Position numbers and translations under genes: made by a program
In this document: positions 16,971 to 26,346 of the stretch, in pieces
Position numbering within the stretch: position 1 is the first letter of the stretch
How the letters are laid out: the number at the start of each line of letters is the position of its first letter
Notes under the pieces: generated by a model
What the model saw: only the letters and a program-made list of their open reading frames with translations
Database searches by the model: none
What the model was told of the DNA's origin: nothing
Assembly (NCBI GenBank): GCA_964344255.1
Contig: CAYFMQ010000004.1
Span: forward strand, 62,001 to 126,000
Length of the DNA: 64,000 nt
From: JAJFIE01 sp964344255
GTDB taxonomy: Bacteria; Pseudomonadota; Alphaproteobacteria; Rhodospirillales; Casp-alpha2
Direction: 5' to 3'

Positions 16971-17819
16971 ATGAGCGAACTTGTGTTTTCAAAGATGCAC
17001 GGCCTGGGCAACGATTTCATCGTTTTTGACGGCCGCGTGGACGATCCGGAATTGTCGCCGGAAGATGTGCGGGCCCTGTCGGACCGCCATATCGGTATCG
17101 GCTGCGACCAGTTGATCGTGCTCGAGCCTGCTCCCAATGGGGCGGCGGATGTGTTCATGCGCATCTACAACGCTGATGGTTCTGAATCCGATGCCTGCGG
17201 CAATGCAACCCGATGTATCGGAGCCATGCTGATGGGGGAAACAGGCGAGGGGCAAACGATCATTCAAACCGGTGCCGGGCTGCTGAATGTGGCGGCTGCG
17301 TCGAACGGTCGGGTCAGCGTCGATATGGGCCCGGTTTACACTGACTGGCAAACCATTCCGTTGGCGCGTGAATGCGACACCTTGAACCTGCCCATTGATT
17401 TAGAGGGATTGCCGAGCCCGGTTGCCGTGAACGTGGGCAATCCGCATATGGTGTTTTTTGTCGATGACGCCTCCATCGCACCTATCGACGAGTTAGGGCA
17501 TCAGTTGGAATTGCACCCCTTGTTCCCGGAACGCACCAATGTCCAGATGGCTGAGGTCATGGGATATGACCGCATCCGCCTGAAAACCTGGGAACGGGGC
17601 GTTGGGCGGACCATGGCGTCGGGGTCCAGCGCCTGTGCGACATTGGCGGCCGCCCATCTGCGTGGTCTGACGGGTCGCAGCGCCGATATCGTCATGGATG
17701 GCGGCTCGTTGGGCATTACCTGGCACGAGGACAACCACATCATCCAGACCGGTCCCGCCGCCGTCAGTTTTACGGGTGTCGTTGATCCCGCCAGGCTGAT
17801 CATGGGAGAGACACCATGA
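16971..17819 (+). CDS. dapF: Diaminopimelate epimerase
   Basis: A 282-residue PLP-independent epimerase converting LL- to meso-diaminopimelate for lysine and peptidoglycan. Both catalytic cysteines are present: Cys76 in SDACGNATRC and Cys222 in GSSACATLAAAH. The start MSELVFSKMHGLGNDFIVFD is the conserved opening. Its stop overlaps the start of mtaB by four bases (ATGA), implying coupled translation. Confidence 0.95.
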   Translation: MSELVFSKMHGLGNDFIVFDGRVDDPELSPEDVRALSDRHIGIGCDQLIVLEPAPNGAADVFMRIYNADGSESDACGNATRCIGAMLMGETGEGQTIIQTGAGLLNVAAASNGRVSVDMGPVYTDWQTIPLARECDTLNLPIDLEGLPSPVAVNVGNPHMVFFVDDASIAPIDELGHQLELHPLFPERTNVQMAEVMGYDRIRLKTWERGVGRTMASGSSACATLAAAHLRGLTGRSADIVMDGGSLGITWHEDNHIIQTGPAAVSFTGVVDPARLIMGETP

Positions 17820-19069
17820 AGTCGTCTCACCCAAAGGTCATCACCATGGGATGCCGCCTGAATGCGTTTGAATCGGAACTGATGCGCCGCCACGGCGAGC
17901 AGGGCGGCTTGGATAACGCCGTCATCATCAATACGTGTACCGTAACGGCGGAAGCCGAGCGTCAGTCCCGCCAGGCCGTGCGCCGCGCCCGGCGTGAAAA
18001 CCCGGAAGCGGAAATTATCGTCACGGGATGCGCCGCCCAGTTGGATCCCGAAGGCTTCGCCGCCATCCCGGGTGTCGACAGGGTTGTCGGCAATGCCGAA
18101 AAGCTGGAGCCGGAAACATTTGTTACGGGCGAGCACCCGGCTGTTGAGGTTGCCGACATCATGACCGTAAAGGAAACAGCGCCGCAGCTGATCGATGGTT
18201 TTGAATCGCGCGCCCGAGCTTTCGTGCAGATTCAGCAGGGCTGCGATCACCGCTGTACCTTCTGCATCATTCCTTATGCCCGCGGCCCCAACCGCAGCGT
18301 GCCCATGGGCGTCATCGCCGAACAGGTGCGCCTGCTCGCCGATTCCGGCTATGGCGAGGTCGTGCTGACGGGTGTGGATATCGCCTCCTATGGCGGCGAC
18401 CTGCCGGGCAAGCCGTCTCTGGGCGAGCTGGTTCGGCGCTTGCTGGCCGCCGTGCCGGAATTGAAACGTCTGCGCCTCAGTTCTCTTGATCCTGCCGTTA
18501 GGGATGACGCCCTGTTCAAGGCCCTGGCCGAGGAAGAACGCCTGATGCCCCATCTGCACCTGAGCCTGCAGGCCATGGACGACATGGTCCTGAAACGCAT
18601 GAAGCGCCGTCACCTTGTTGCCGATGCCATCGCCTATGTGGACCGCGCCCTGAAGGCCCGTTCTGATGTCGTCTTCGGCGCCGACCTGATCGCCGGTTTC
18701 CCGACGGAAACGGATGAGATGTTTGAGAATACACTGAAGCAGGTGCGCGACCTGGGTGTCGTCTACTATCATGTCTTTCCCTATTCGGAACGGGAAGGAA
18801 CCCCGGCGGCGCAGATGCCGAGCGTTCCGAAGGCGGTGCGCAAGCAACGGGCGGAAGCGCTTCGTTCTTCCGGTGCTGCGGCGCTGAAAGGCTATCTCGA
18901 CAGCCGTGTCGGTGATCTGACGGCGGTACTTCTTGAGAGGGACGGTTCGGGCTTTAGTGAACATTACGCACCGGTGCAGACGGACAGCACGGCCCCGGCC
19001 GGGACCGTCATCGAAGCCCGTGTTGATCATGCCGGGGATGACCGGCTTTTCGCCAAACAGGCAGCTTGA
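17816..19069 (+). CDS. mtaB: tRNA t6A37 methylthiotransferase MtaB
   Basis: A 417-residue radical-SAM methylthiotransferase making ms2t6A37 in ANN-decoding tRNAs. The N-terminal cluster cysteines are C13, C41 and C72; the radical-SAM cluster is CDHRCTFC (C143, C147, C150). The family's Gly-rich and TRAM regions follow. MtaB rather than MiaB is inferred from the short N-terminus (MKSSHPKVITMGCRLNAFE) and the dapF-mtaB-ftsY order usual in alphaproteobacteria. ftsY starts 21 bases downstream. Confidence 0.92.
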   Translation: MKSSHPKVITMGCRLNAFESELMRRHGEQGGLDNAVIINTCTVTAEAERQSRQAVRRARRENPEAEIIVTGCAAQLDPEGFAAIPGVDRVVGNAEKLEPETFVTGEHPAVEVADIMTVKETAPQLIDGFESRARAFVQIQQGCDHRCTFCIIPYARGPNRSVPMGVIAEQVRLLADSGYGEVVLTGVDIASYGGDLPGKPSLGELVRRLLAAVPELKRLRLSSLDPAVRDDALFKALAEEERLMPHLHLSLQAMDDMVLKRMKRRHLVADAIAYVDRALKARSDVVFGADLIAGFPTETDEMFENTLKQVRDLGVVYYHVFPYSEREGTPAAQMPSVPKAVRKQRAEALRSSGAAALKGYLDSRVGDLTAVLLERDGSGFSEHYAPVQTDSTAPAGTVIEARVDHAGDDRLFAKQAA

Positions 19070-19090
19070 CTACAAGAAGGAAAAACAAAT

Positions 19091-20005
19091 ATGGGTTGGT
19101 TGGATCGGCTGAAAGCCGGGTTGGGGCGGACCTCCGAACGACTGGGTGGCGGCATTGCCGATTTGTTCAAGGGCCGTAGAATCGACCGAGATACCCTTGA
19201 TGAACTGGGCGATTTACTGATCACGTCGGATCTGGGCGTTTCCACCGCCTCGCGCCTGACAGAGGCCTTGTCAAAAAGCCGCTTCGATCAGGAAGTGTCG
19301 CCCGAAGAGATCAAATCTCTCCTTTCGGATGAAATCACCACCATTCTCGAACCTGTGGCGAAACCACTGGAGATAAACACCGACCACAAGCCCTTCGTCA
19401 TTCTGGTTTGTGGCGTTAACGGGTCGGGCAAGACAACAACTATCGGCAAGATGGCCAAGTCCTACCGGGACCAGGGGCATTCCGTCATGCTGGCTGCCGG
19501 CGATACGTTTCGCGCTGCCGCCATCGAACAGTTACAGGTTTGGGGCGAGCGGGCGGATTGTCCTGTGATCGCCAAGGAACAGGGCAGCGATGCGGCATCC
19601 CTGGCTTACGAGGCCATCGAGCAGGCCCGTGATAGCGGCGTGGATGTCCTGATGATCGATACCGCCGGACGGCTGCAGAACAAGGCCAACCTGATGGAGG
19701 AACTGCAGAAGGTTCACCGCGTCATCCGCAAGTTGGACGATACCGCGCCCCATGCCGTTCTGCTGGTGCTTGACGCCACGGTGGGCCAGAACGCCCATTC
19801 CCAGGTGGAGACTTTCCGTGAAATGGTGGATGTCAGCGGCCTGGTCATGACCAAACTGGACGGCACCGCCAAGGGCGGTGTGGTTATCGGACTGGCGGAG
19901 AAATTCGGTCTGCCGGTTCACGCCATCGGCGTCGGGGAGCAGGCCGAAGATTTAAGGCCATTCGATGCCAGGGAATTCGCAGACAGCCTGATGGGCGTCG
20001 GATAA
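19091..20005 (+). CDS. ftsY: SRP receptor GTPase FtsY
   Basis: A 304-residue NG-domain GTPase that docks the Ffh-ribosome complex at the membrane. Motifs: CGVNGSGKTTTIGKMA (107-122), DTAGRLQNKANLMEEL and TKLDGTAKGGV. It begins directly with a short amphipathic helix (MGWLDRLKAGLGRTSERLGG), so it lacks the acidic A domain of the E. coli protein, as is common in this class. The EamA permease gene follows after 6 bases. Confidence 0.95.
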   Translation: MGWLDRLKAGLGRTSERLGGGIADLFKGRRIDRDTLDELGDLLITSDLGVSTASRLTEALSKSRFDQEVSPEEIKSLLSDEITTILEPVAKPLEINTDHKPFVILVCGVNGSGKTTTIGKMAKSYRDQGHSVMLAAGDTFRAAAIEQLQVWGERADCPVIAKEQGSDAASLAYEAIEQARDSGVDVLMIDTAGRLQNKANLMEELQKVHRVIRKLDDTAPHAVLLVLDATVGQNAHSQVETFREMVDVSGLVMTKLDGTAKGGVVIGLAEKFGLPVHAIGVGEQAEDLRPFDAREFADSLMGVG

Positions 20006-20011
20006 AACATC

Positions 20012-20881
20012 ATGGGGGGTGTGGGGGCGACAATGGGGTTGGATATCTTTCTCATCGCCCTGTTGCTGATCGCGGCCTTTTCCCATGCGGCCTGGAACGC
20101 CGTCCTCAAATCGAGCGGTGACCGACTGTTTACCATGGCGACGGTCATGGGCATGGGAACGCTGGTCTATGGGCCGGTGCTTTTTTTCGTCGATGTCCCG
20201 CCTCTACATATATGGCCGTTTCTGATCACTTCGTTCCTGCTGCATCTGGGATACTTCTTTTTCATTTCCTACGCCTACAAGTTCGGCGACTTGAGCGCCG
20301 TCTATCCGATTGCGCGCGGATGTTCTCCCCTCATGGTCGCAGGTGGGGCTGCTCTGTTTGCCGGCCAGGTGCTGAGCCCGCTGGCGACGGCGGGCGTTGT
20401 GGTCGCCAGTTTCGGTATTTGCCTGTTTGCTTTCGAGCGTGGCTTGCCGACGCGCCACATCATGAAGCCCCTGATGATGGCTTTTATCGTTAGCTGTTTT
20501 ATCGCTTCTTATACCGTCGTGGACGGCATGGGGCTGATCCGTTCCGAAACGCCTTGGGGTTATATCGCCTGGCTCAATTTCCTCGATGGTATTCCCATGC
20601 TGGTTTACGTGTTCCTGACCAGAGGCGAGGGGTACGTGCAATTTCTCAAGATCGACGGCCGCAAGGCGGCCATGGGCGGCTTACTCGCCATGCTGGCTTA
20701 CGGGCTTGTGCTCTATGCGCTTTCCGTCGGTGGCATGGCGCATGTCTCGGCTCTCCGCGAAACGTCCGTGCTGTTCGCCGTCATCCTGGGTTCGGTCACG
20801 CTGGGTGAGAAGTTCGGGCCGATCCGCTGGGTTGCCGCCATCGCCATCGTCGCCGGCGTGACGGCGCTGCAAATATCCTAG
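20012..20881 (+). CDS. EamA-family (DMT) permease
   Basis: A 289-residue protein of about ten transmembrane helices in two EamA halves (FSHAAWNAVLKSSGDR in the first, SALRETSVLFAVILGSVTLGE in the second). The second block, with ..S.LRE.S..F....G....GE, is typical of the family. Substrate unknown. A start at the internal Met (MGLDIFL, 20033) is possible. The 6-base gap to ftsY suggests the end of that operon. An inverted repeat GATTTCC...GGAAATC (20881-20908) begins immediately after the stop codon. Confidence 0.82.
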   Translation: MGGVGATMGLDIFLIALLLIAAFSHAAWNAVLKSSGDRLFTMATVMGMGTLVYGPVLFFVDVPPLHIWPFLITSFLLHLGYFFFISYAYKFGDLSAVYPIARGCSPLMVAGGAALFAGQVLSPLATAGVVVASFGICLFAFERGLPTRHIMKPLMMAFIVSCFIASYTVVDGMGLIRSETPWGYIAWLNFLDGIPMLVYVFLTRGEGYVQFLKIDGRKAAMGGLLAMLAYGLVLYALSVGGMAHVSALRETSVLFAVILGSVTLGEKFGPIRWVAAIAIVAGVTALQIS

Positions 20882-20987
20882 ATTTCCGCTGCCGCCCGGC
20901 TGGAAATCGCTTGCATACGTTTGTCTGTCGCGATTTCAGTCCCTATGTATTCTATACTGCTAAGAACACTCTTTCAGGAGACAGGCT

Positions 20988-21557
20988 ATGGGAAACGCCG
21001 ATGCACAGGCAATACATGATTTCTGGTTCGGCGCGCCGGAGACGGATGGCTATGGCGGCAATCGGGCAGAATGGTACAAGGCCAGCGATGAGTTTGACGA
21101 TGCTTGTCGCCAGGCCATGTCGGAACACTACGGCCCGGCGCGGTCCGGAACTTTGGATGATTGGGCGGAAGAGATCGTTTCGGGTGTCGCCTTGTGCTTG
21201 CTGTTGGATCAATATCCTCGCAACGCGTTTCGGGGATCGACGCAGGCCTTTGAAACGGACGCCAAGGCCAGGCAAATCGCACAGCATATCATCACCCTGG
21301 GCCTTGATAACGACATGATCAAGGTTCAGCGTGAATTCGTCTATATGCCGTTCATGCACAGCGAAAACCTGGCGGACCAGGATTACTGCGTTGAGTTGTT
21401 CGAGAACCTGGGCGACGCCAATAATCTGGACTTCGCCGTTCGTCATCGCGACATCGTGCAGCAGTTCGGGCGTTTCCCCCATCGCAACGCCATTTTGGGA
21501 CGCGACAGCACGGCGGAGGAAACCGAGTTTCTCAAGCAGCCGAATTCGTCGTTTTAA
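20988..21557 (+). CDS. DUF924 family protein
   Basis: A 189-residue helical protein recognised from IHDFWFGAP at the start, VALCLLLDQYPRNAFRGS and REFVYMPFMHSENLADQ. These blocks define DUF924, which has a TPR-like fold and no established activity. The start MGNADAQAIHDFW has AGGAGA upstream. Its last 26 bases overlap the end of the convergent MmgE/PrpD gene. Confidence 0.85.
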   Translation: MGNADAQAIHDFWFGAPETDGYGGNRAEWYKASDEFDDACRQAMSEHYGPARSGTLDDWAEEIVSGVALCLLLDQYPRNAFRGSTQAFETDAKARQIAQHIITLGLDNDMIKVQREFVYMPFMHSENLADQDYCVELFENLGDANNLDFAVRHRDIVQQFGRFPHRNAILGRDSTAEETEFLKQPNSSF

Positions 21558-22932
21558 CGGATTCAAGCGCCCTGTCCGGACGGGAAAGAACCTTGCCCAG
21601 GAATGGGCTGACGCTTTCGGCATCCATCAAATCGCCGGCAAGGGCCCAGACCTCATCGGCCATGTTCTCGCCGAGGGTGGGATATGCCAGGCCCTGGTAC
21701 TTACTTTTGAGAGCTCCAGGCGTTAACGGCGTTTCAGGATCGCCTTCCGCCTGAACCGTCGATGACGCCAGTCGCTGGCCGTTTTTCAATTCGATGACAG
21801 CGCGGGCGAGGCGTTCCGCCGGGAAGCGCCGGTTGTATTCGTCGTCCTCGGTCACGATGACCCGGTCGGCAATTGCCAGTATATCCGGATCGTTCAGTCC
21901 GGTCGTAACCTCTTCTGCTCCACACTGGCCCTTGGCGAGGATGGCGGCAACGGGGAAGGGCAGGCTGTATTGCGCCTGCTCCGTCGTCGACGGTCTTGGG
22001 TGATCGAGGCGGCAGCCTTCATGGAAGGTGATGATCTCGACCTTTTCAATCATATCCGGTGTGAACTGGTGGGTGAGCTGTAGATCCTGGGTGGCGGCGA
22101 TGGCGGCCTGCGCCCATCGGCAGACAGGGTATGGCTTGAAGTACTGCTCAAGGATCAGCCATTGCTCGCCCAGATCCTGCCAGTAGTCATCGCATTCTTG
22201 GGAATCGATGATCAGTGAAGGTGCGCCGGTGAATCCGTCTGCAGCCATGTAAGTCGAGGAAATGCCGGTCATGGCGCCCCAGCCGGAGCTGTCCTTGACC
22301 ATGGTCGGATGATCGATACAGCGCATCATCTGGCTGCGCGGGCTGTGGTATTCGGCAATGCCCATGGCCTCGCGAGCCTTGATACTGTCGAGGCCGAGCA
22401 GGCGGCTGGCCAGGGCCGCAGAGCCTACGGCGCCCCAGGAACCGGAGGCATGGTAATCGGGAACGCTGGCATGCTGGGCTACCCCTAAGCGGCTACCCAA
22501 CTCATAGCCGATGGTCAGCATGGTGAGGAATTCCTGTCCGCTGATAGGTTTCCCTTGTGCGGCGTTGGCGTCCGTTATAGCGAGAATGGCGGGCAAAGCC
22601 CAGGCGCCGATGTGGCCTTTCGTCGGTCGGTACCCGTCATGGCCGTCCAGACTGTCGATGCTCATGGCGGCGGCAAGAGCAGCCCCGCTAGGGCTGGATT
22701 GCCGTCCGTCGAAGATCAACCGCGATACGGGACCGGTTGCGCCCGCGCCGTAATGGCTGACGGCATGGTCGCATATAATACGCGTTGCGTCAGTCCGCAA
22801 GGCGCCGGCGGCGACACCCAGAAGGTCACGCAGGCAGGTGACCGCCATGTTCCTGACCTGAAGCGAGAGATCCTGCCACTGCGTTCCGTACAGGAATTCC
22901 AGTACGCATTCCGCACCCCGTTTCCCAGCCAT
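21532..22932 (-). CDS. MmgE/PrpD family protein
   Basis: A 466-residue member of the 2-methylcitrate dehydratase / cis-aconitate decarboxylase / immune-responsive gene 1 family. Family blocks: SIDSLDGHDGYRPTKGHIGAWALPA (partly), AAKARPEAMGIA-like AREAMGIAEYHSPRSQMM, and FKPYPVCRWAQAAI. No prp operon partner (prpB, prpC, acnD) is nearby, so the substrate should not be assumed to be 2-methylcitrate. The 3' end overlaps the DUF924 gene by 26 bases. Confidence 0.82.
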   Translation of the reverse strand: MAGKRGAECVLEFLYGTQWQDLSLQVRNMAVTCLRDLLGVAAGALRTDATRIICDHAVSHYGAGATGPVSRLIFDGRQSSPSGAALAAAMSIDSLDGHDGYRPTKGHIGAWALPAILAITDANAAQGKPISGQEFLTMLTIGYELGSRLGVAQHASVPDYHASGSWGAVGSAALASRLLGLDSIKAREAMGIAEYHSPRSQMMRCIDHPTMVKDSSGWGAMTGISSTYMAADGFTGAPSLIIDSQECDDYWQDLGEQWLILEQYFKPYPVCRWAQAAIAATQDLQLTHQFTPDMIEKVEIITFHEGCRLDHPRPSTTEQAQYSLPFPVAAILAKGQCGAEEVTTGLNDPDILAIADRVIVTEDDEYNRRFPAERLARAVIELKNGQRLASSTVQAEGDPETPLTPGALKSKYQGLAYPTLGENMADEVWALAGDLMDAESVSPFLGKVLSRPDRALESVKTTNSAA

Positions 22933-23076
22933 GTCCGTCCTCCTGTTCCGTACGCTAGCTGACTTCGGAGTCTAAATCCTATCAGCACACAGGTTTCAAT
23001 CCAATGAATTGAATTCAAGATAACCTGAATGGTTTTACGTCAACGGGTTGAGTAAGGAGAAGACAGATTGTACTGA

Positions 23077-23301
23077 TCAAACCAGGATATTCAGGTAATA
23101 GCCGCGGGGAACGTCCGTCCGGGGCGGCTCGCTGGTGTTGAGCGCCCGTTCCATCTTTTTGACCGCGACCTGCTGTTCCGGCGTATCGTTTCCGCGGGAA
23201 ACGTTGGCGCGAAGCTGTACTTCGTGCGTGGCACCGTAATTGGTCGGTCGCCGAACGGCTGTCAGGGTGGGCGCATTGGATGATTTGATCGCATCAGTCA
23301 T
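23077..23301 (-). CDS. Small hypothetical protein (74 aa)
   Basis: Not recognised. Soluble, no signal peptide or membrane segment; starts MTDAIKSSNAPTLTAVRRPT and ends YYLNILV, the last residues forming a likely beta strand. The ATG at 23301 is preferred because AGGG lies 8 bases upstream; a GTG three codons earlier is possible. It is downstream of the Nudix gene on the same strand. Composition fits neighbouring genes. Confidence 0.5.
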   Translation of the reverse strand: MTDAIKSSNAPTLTAVRRPTNYGATHEVQLRANVSRGNDTPEQQVAVKKMERALNTSEPPRTDVPRGYYLNILV

Positions 23302-23387
23302 GTGCGACACCCTAGGCTGGAATGGTTAATCGAAGGTAAAAACCATTCGCCCGCTTGTGGATAAAAACTCTGAGATAGCCTGAGGGG

Positions 23388-23927
23388 TCAGTAACCAGGG
23401 CCGCAATGTTCGACCGTTGGGGGCGCACCTGCCTTGTGTTGCTCCAGCGCCCATTTGACGCTGCTAAACGCCAGTTCATCCCAGGGGATTTCGTTCCAGT
23501 GAAACAGCGCCACTTCTGACGTTTCCTCACCAGCGGAAAAATCCGGTGTGATCATTGCTGCCCGGTGGATGACATAAAGTTGGCTGATATGGGGTAGTTC
23601 AAAAATGCCGATCAGGCCATTAACTTCGATTTCCACGTTGGCTTCTTCCCGGGCCTCGCGCACGGCGCCTTCGGAGGTGCTTTCATTCAATTCCAGATAT
23701 CCAGCGGGAAAAGTCCAGAAGCCCTTTCGCGGTTCGATATCTCGGCGACAGAGCAATATCTGGTCATTGTACAGACATACGGCGCCGGCAATGATTTTTG
23801 GGTTCTGGTAGGCAATGTATCCGCAATCAGGACAGACCAGACGCTTGCGGTTATCACCCTCGGGAACTTTTTCAACGCTCGGCCCCGCCAGAGCGTCGGC
23901 AGGATTGGAGGATAAATGCTCTTTCAT
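23388..23927 (-). CDS. Nudix hydrolase with N-terminal zinc-ribbon half
   Basis: A 179-residue pyrophosphohydrolase. The Nudix box is GYLELNE-x7-REAREE (Gly76, Glu82, Arg90-Glu91, Glu94-Glu95), all metal-binding residues in place. Before it is CPDCGYIAYQNPK (32-44), half of the zinc ribbon seen in NudC-like enzymes (NADH/ADP-ribose type), with only one CxxC pair. An NAD- or ADP-ribose-like substrate is therefore plausible but not proven. Confidence 0.82.
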   Translation of the reverse strand: MKEHLSSNPADALAGPSVEKVPEGDNRKRLVCPDCGYIAYQNPKIIAGAVCLYNDQILLCRRDIEPRKGFWTFPAGYLELNESTSEGAVREAREEANVEIEVNGLIGIFELPHISQLYVIHRAAMITPDFSAGEETSEVALFHWNEIPWDELAFSSVKWALEQHKAGAPPTVEHCGPGY

Positions 23928-23961
23928 GGAAATCTATCAGGAGAAATATTGCTGCAAGCAG

Positions 23962-24144
23962 TCAAACGCTTAAATCGACGATGGTGCCCCGCACGGGATC
24001 TTGAGGTCCCTTGCCTTCAAAATCGGCTTCCTTTTCCTGTTCAGGCAGGGCGACAGCCGCCAGATTGCGTTCATGCTGCAATGACTGACGAATGGCTTCC
24101 TGCGTAAAATGGATTCCGACGGGGGCTGCCGGTCCTTCGATCAT
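23962..24144 (-). CDS. Small hypothetical protein (60 aa)
   Basis: Not recognised. Starts MIEGPAAPVGIHFTQEAIRQ with a strong GAGGAG 7 bases upstream, which decides the start over an earlier in-frame Met. The middle is charged and helical and the end (GTIVDLSV) is probably a beta strand. It is the first of several leftward genes and lies 34 bases upstream of the Nudix gene. Confidence 0.55.
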   Translation of the reverse strand: MIEGPAAPVGIHFTQEAIRQSLQHERNLAAVALPEQEKEADFEGKGPQDPVRGTIVDLSV

Positions 24145-24377
24145 TGAAATCTCCTCAAAAATCGTTGGAAAACATAGCATAAAACTCCCGAAATAGGAAA
24201 TTCACGCTCCCGTGAAAACCCGTTTCTCTGTAAAAAGCTAGATTCTTTAGTATGTTAATGGCAAATCTGTTTTGTGTTGCCCCAGAACGCTGCCGGTCAA
24301 GTATACTATCCGAGCAGTTGTAAATGGCGTAGTATGGGCGGCTGAATGTTAACCATTGTCGAAATAACCCGGACACG

Positions 24378-26345
24378 ATGACCCAGGATTCGAAAAACGA
24401 GAACACATACCTGGATCTCCGCGCGCAGCAGCACGCGGAAAAGTCCTTTATGGGCGGGACGAGGTTGTCGACCCGAACAGCCCTGTTTTTCTTTGTCGGC
24501 GTCCTGGCCATGGTGGCTTTCGCTGCCATGTACTTCCATGCCGATCAGCGTTTGTCTCTGGCTCTCAATACCTGGAAAAACGCCCAGCGGGTCGCCGGTG
24601 CGGTTACGGAACTCAGCCGCGCCATTGATGATGTCAGGGTCTTTGACGCCAGAGTGCGCGAGTCTGGCGACCCCATCGCAACACAGGGTCATCGCCGCGC
24701 CGTTGACCGCGTTGGCGTGGCGCTTGATACGTTACAGCGCATTCCTCAGGCGGACACGATCCGTGACCCAATCATTACGACCCGTGACGCATTCGCCAAT
24801 TACAGTTCGGAATTCTCAGTCATTATAGAAAGGCGCGCCAAGCTGGGAGTCAATCCGAATGCGGGCCTGAACGGAGAGCGCCAGATCATCGCAACAAAGA
24901 TCAGAGAGTTGATGAACGCTAACGGGTTAAGCGCCCTGCTGGCTGAATTTGATATTCTTGATGCCAGCCCGGATGCCGATCCGCCACCTGTCGAAGCGGA
25001 AGCCCGGCTCGCAGTTGGCGAGTCTTATGAAAATCTAGGCAGGTTGCTTGAGCGGTCAACGGTAAGTGATGACGTGAAGCAGTCAATAATTGTCGAGTTG
25101 CAACGCCATGCCGCCGTGGTTGCCGCTATTCTGGATGTCAAGGCGGAGGCTGAAGAAGACATCCAGTCATTTGACGATATTCTTGATTATGTCGGACCAA
25201 GCTTGCGCGCCATAACCGATTTCAGCGAACAGTTCGGCCGCGCCGCACCGGCCGCCTTTGAAAGCGAGCACTTCCAGGTACGGCAATTGGTGGTTATCGG
25301 CAGCATCGCTATCCTCGCCTTCCTGATCCTGTTCGGCATTCTCATGTTGCGGAGCATCTCCAAACCGGTTCGCCGGTTGGCCGAGGCGACCTTGCAGTTG
25401 GCGGATGGTGACCGCGCCCTTTCCTTGCCTTTACGAGGCAATCAGGATTCCATCGGTGATCTGGCCCGGGCGCTGGATAAATGGCTCGATCATTTGGCCG
25501 AGATCGATCATCTGCGGGCAGAACTGGATGACGCCCGCATGCGCGCCGCCCTGGGCGCCATTGCCGAGGCCGTGGAAAAACCGCTTGAAGACGAAATTCC
25601 GGAACCCGATAGGGACTTGCCGACTGCTGAGGATGAGCCCGATCTGTCCCTCCCGGCAAAAGACGGGGAAACGGAAACACCGGAAACAACACCCCCGCCG
25701 GTATCCGAAGAGCCGCCATCCATGCCGCCTATGCCCACGTTGCCGCCGGAACCCACGGTGCAGCCGTCATCGGTCATGGCGGCGTCACAGGCCGCTTCGC
25801 AGATCAGTAGCCCTATCGGCAGTGCCTCGAAGCAGTTAAGCCAGTTCAGCGAATTCGTTACAGATGCCGCAAGGGATGTGGAGCGAACCGAAACCCTGAT
25901 CCAGGCCCTGTCCGATACCACACGCCACATCACCGAGTTGGAAAGCTGCGTCGCCATGATCCGGGACGAAGCCAACCTGTTGGTTTTCCGCACCCCCAAC
26001 CGGCCTTCGTCGCAGGACGATGAAACACTGGTTTACCTGCCGGGAGGGGAGCAGCAGCCATCCCAGGAAGGTCGCCGGTTTGATACTATCAGGCAGGCGG
26101 TGAACAGGGCTGAACGCTTAATCATCGCCGCTAGGGGTTCACTGGATACGGTCAATGTGGTGGCCCAGGAAATTGCCTCAACCGCTTCCTCACAAGCACT
26201 GGCCGCGACCAACAAACTGCTCAGTCAGTCCGAATACCTGCAAAACATGCTTGATGACCTGGTCCATAAGCTTGGGCCATCCGCCAAGACGGATAGCTTT
26301 ACTCCTGACCTAACCAGGCAAGACCGGCAGGGTGACAACGACTAA
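24378..26345 (+). CDS. Two-TM HAMP membrane protein, chemoreceptor-like but without the signalling tip
   Basis: A 655-residue inner-membrane protein. TM1 is about 35-53, followed by a 245-residue helical periplasmic domain, TM2 at about 302-324 (VVIGSIAILAFLILFG), a HAMP domain (SISKPVRRLAEATLQLADGD), a long acidic proline-rich linker (about 400-465, e.g. TPPPVSEEPPSMPPMP) and a C-terminal coiled coil. The layout is that of a methyl-accepting protein, but the highly conserved hairpin that contacts CheA/CheW is missing, and no kinase or cyclase domain replaces it. It probably senses through HAMP and signals by an unrecognised coiled coil. Convergent with pgk, one base apart. Confidence 0.75.
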   Translation: MTQDSKNENTYLDLRAQQHAEKSFMGGTRLSTRTALFFFVGVLAMVAFAAMYFHADQRLSLALNTWKNAQRVAGAVTELSRAIDDVRVFDARVRESGDPIATQGHRRAVDRVGVALDTLQRIPQADTIRDPIITTRDAFANYSSEFSVIIERRAKLGVNPNAGLNGERQIIATKIRELMNANGLSALLAEFDILDASPDADPPPVEAEARLAVGESYENLGRLLERSTVSDDVKQSIIVELQRHAAVVAAILDVKAEAEEDIQSFDDILDYVGPSLRAITDFSEQFGRAAPAAFESEHFQVRQLVVIGSIAILAFLILFGILMLRSISKPVRRLAEATLQLADGDRALSLPLRGNQDSIGDLARALDKWLDHLAEIDHLRAELDDARMRAALGAIAEAVEKPLEDEIPEPDRDLPTAEDEPDLSLPAKDGETETPETTPPPVSEEPPSMPPMPTLPPEPTVQPSSVMAASQAASQISSPIGSASKQLSQFSEFVTDAARDVERTETLIQALSDTTRHITELESCVAMIRDEANLLVFRTPNRPSSQDDETLVYLPGGEQQPSQEGRRFDTIRQAVNRAERLIIAARGSLDTVNVVAQEIASTASSQALAATNKLLSQSEYLQNMLDDLVHKLGPSAKTDSFTPDLTRQDRQGDND

Positions 26346-26346
26346 C

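Noticed and set aside
17501..19030. 509-codon open frame antisense to mtaB and the end of dapF
   Set aside because: It has no family motif and its length follows from the GC-rich codons of the real genes opposite, which have intact catalytic motifs.
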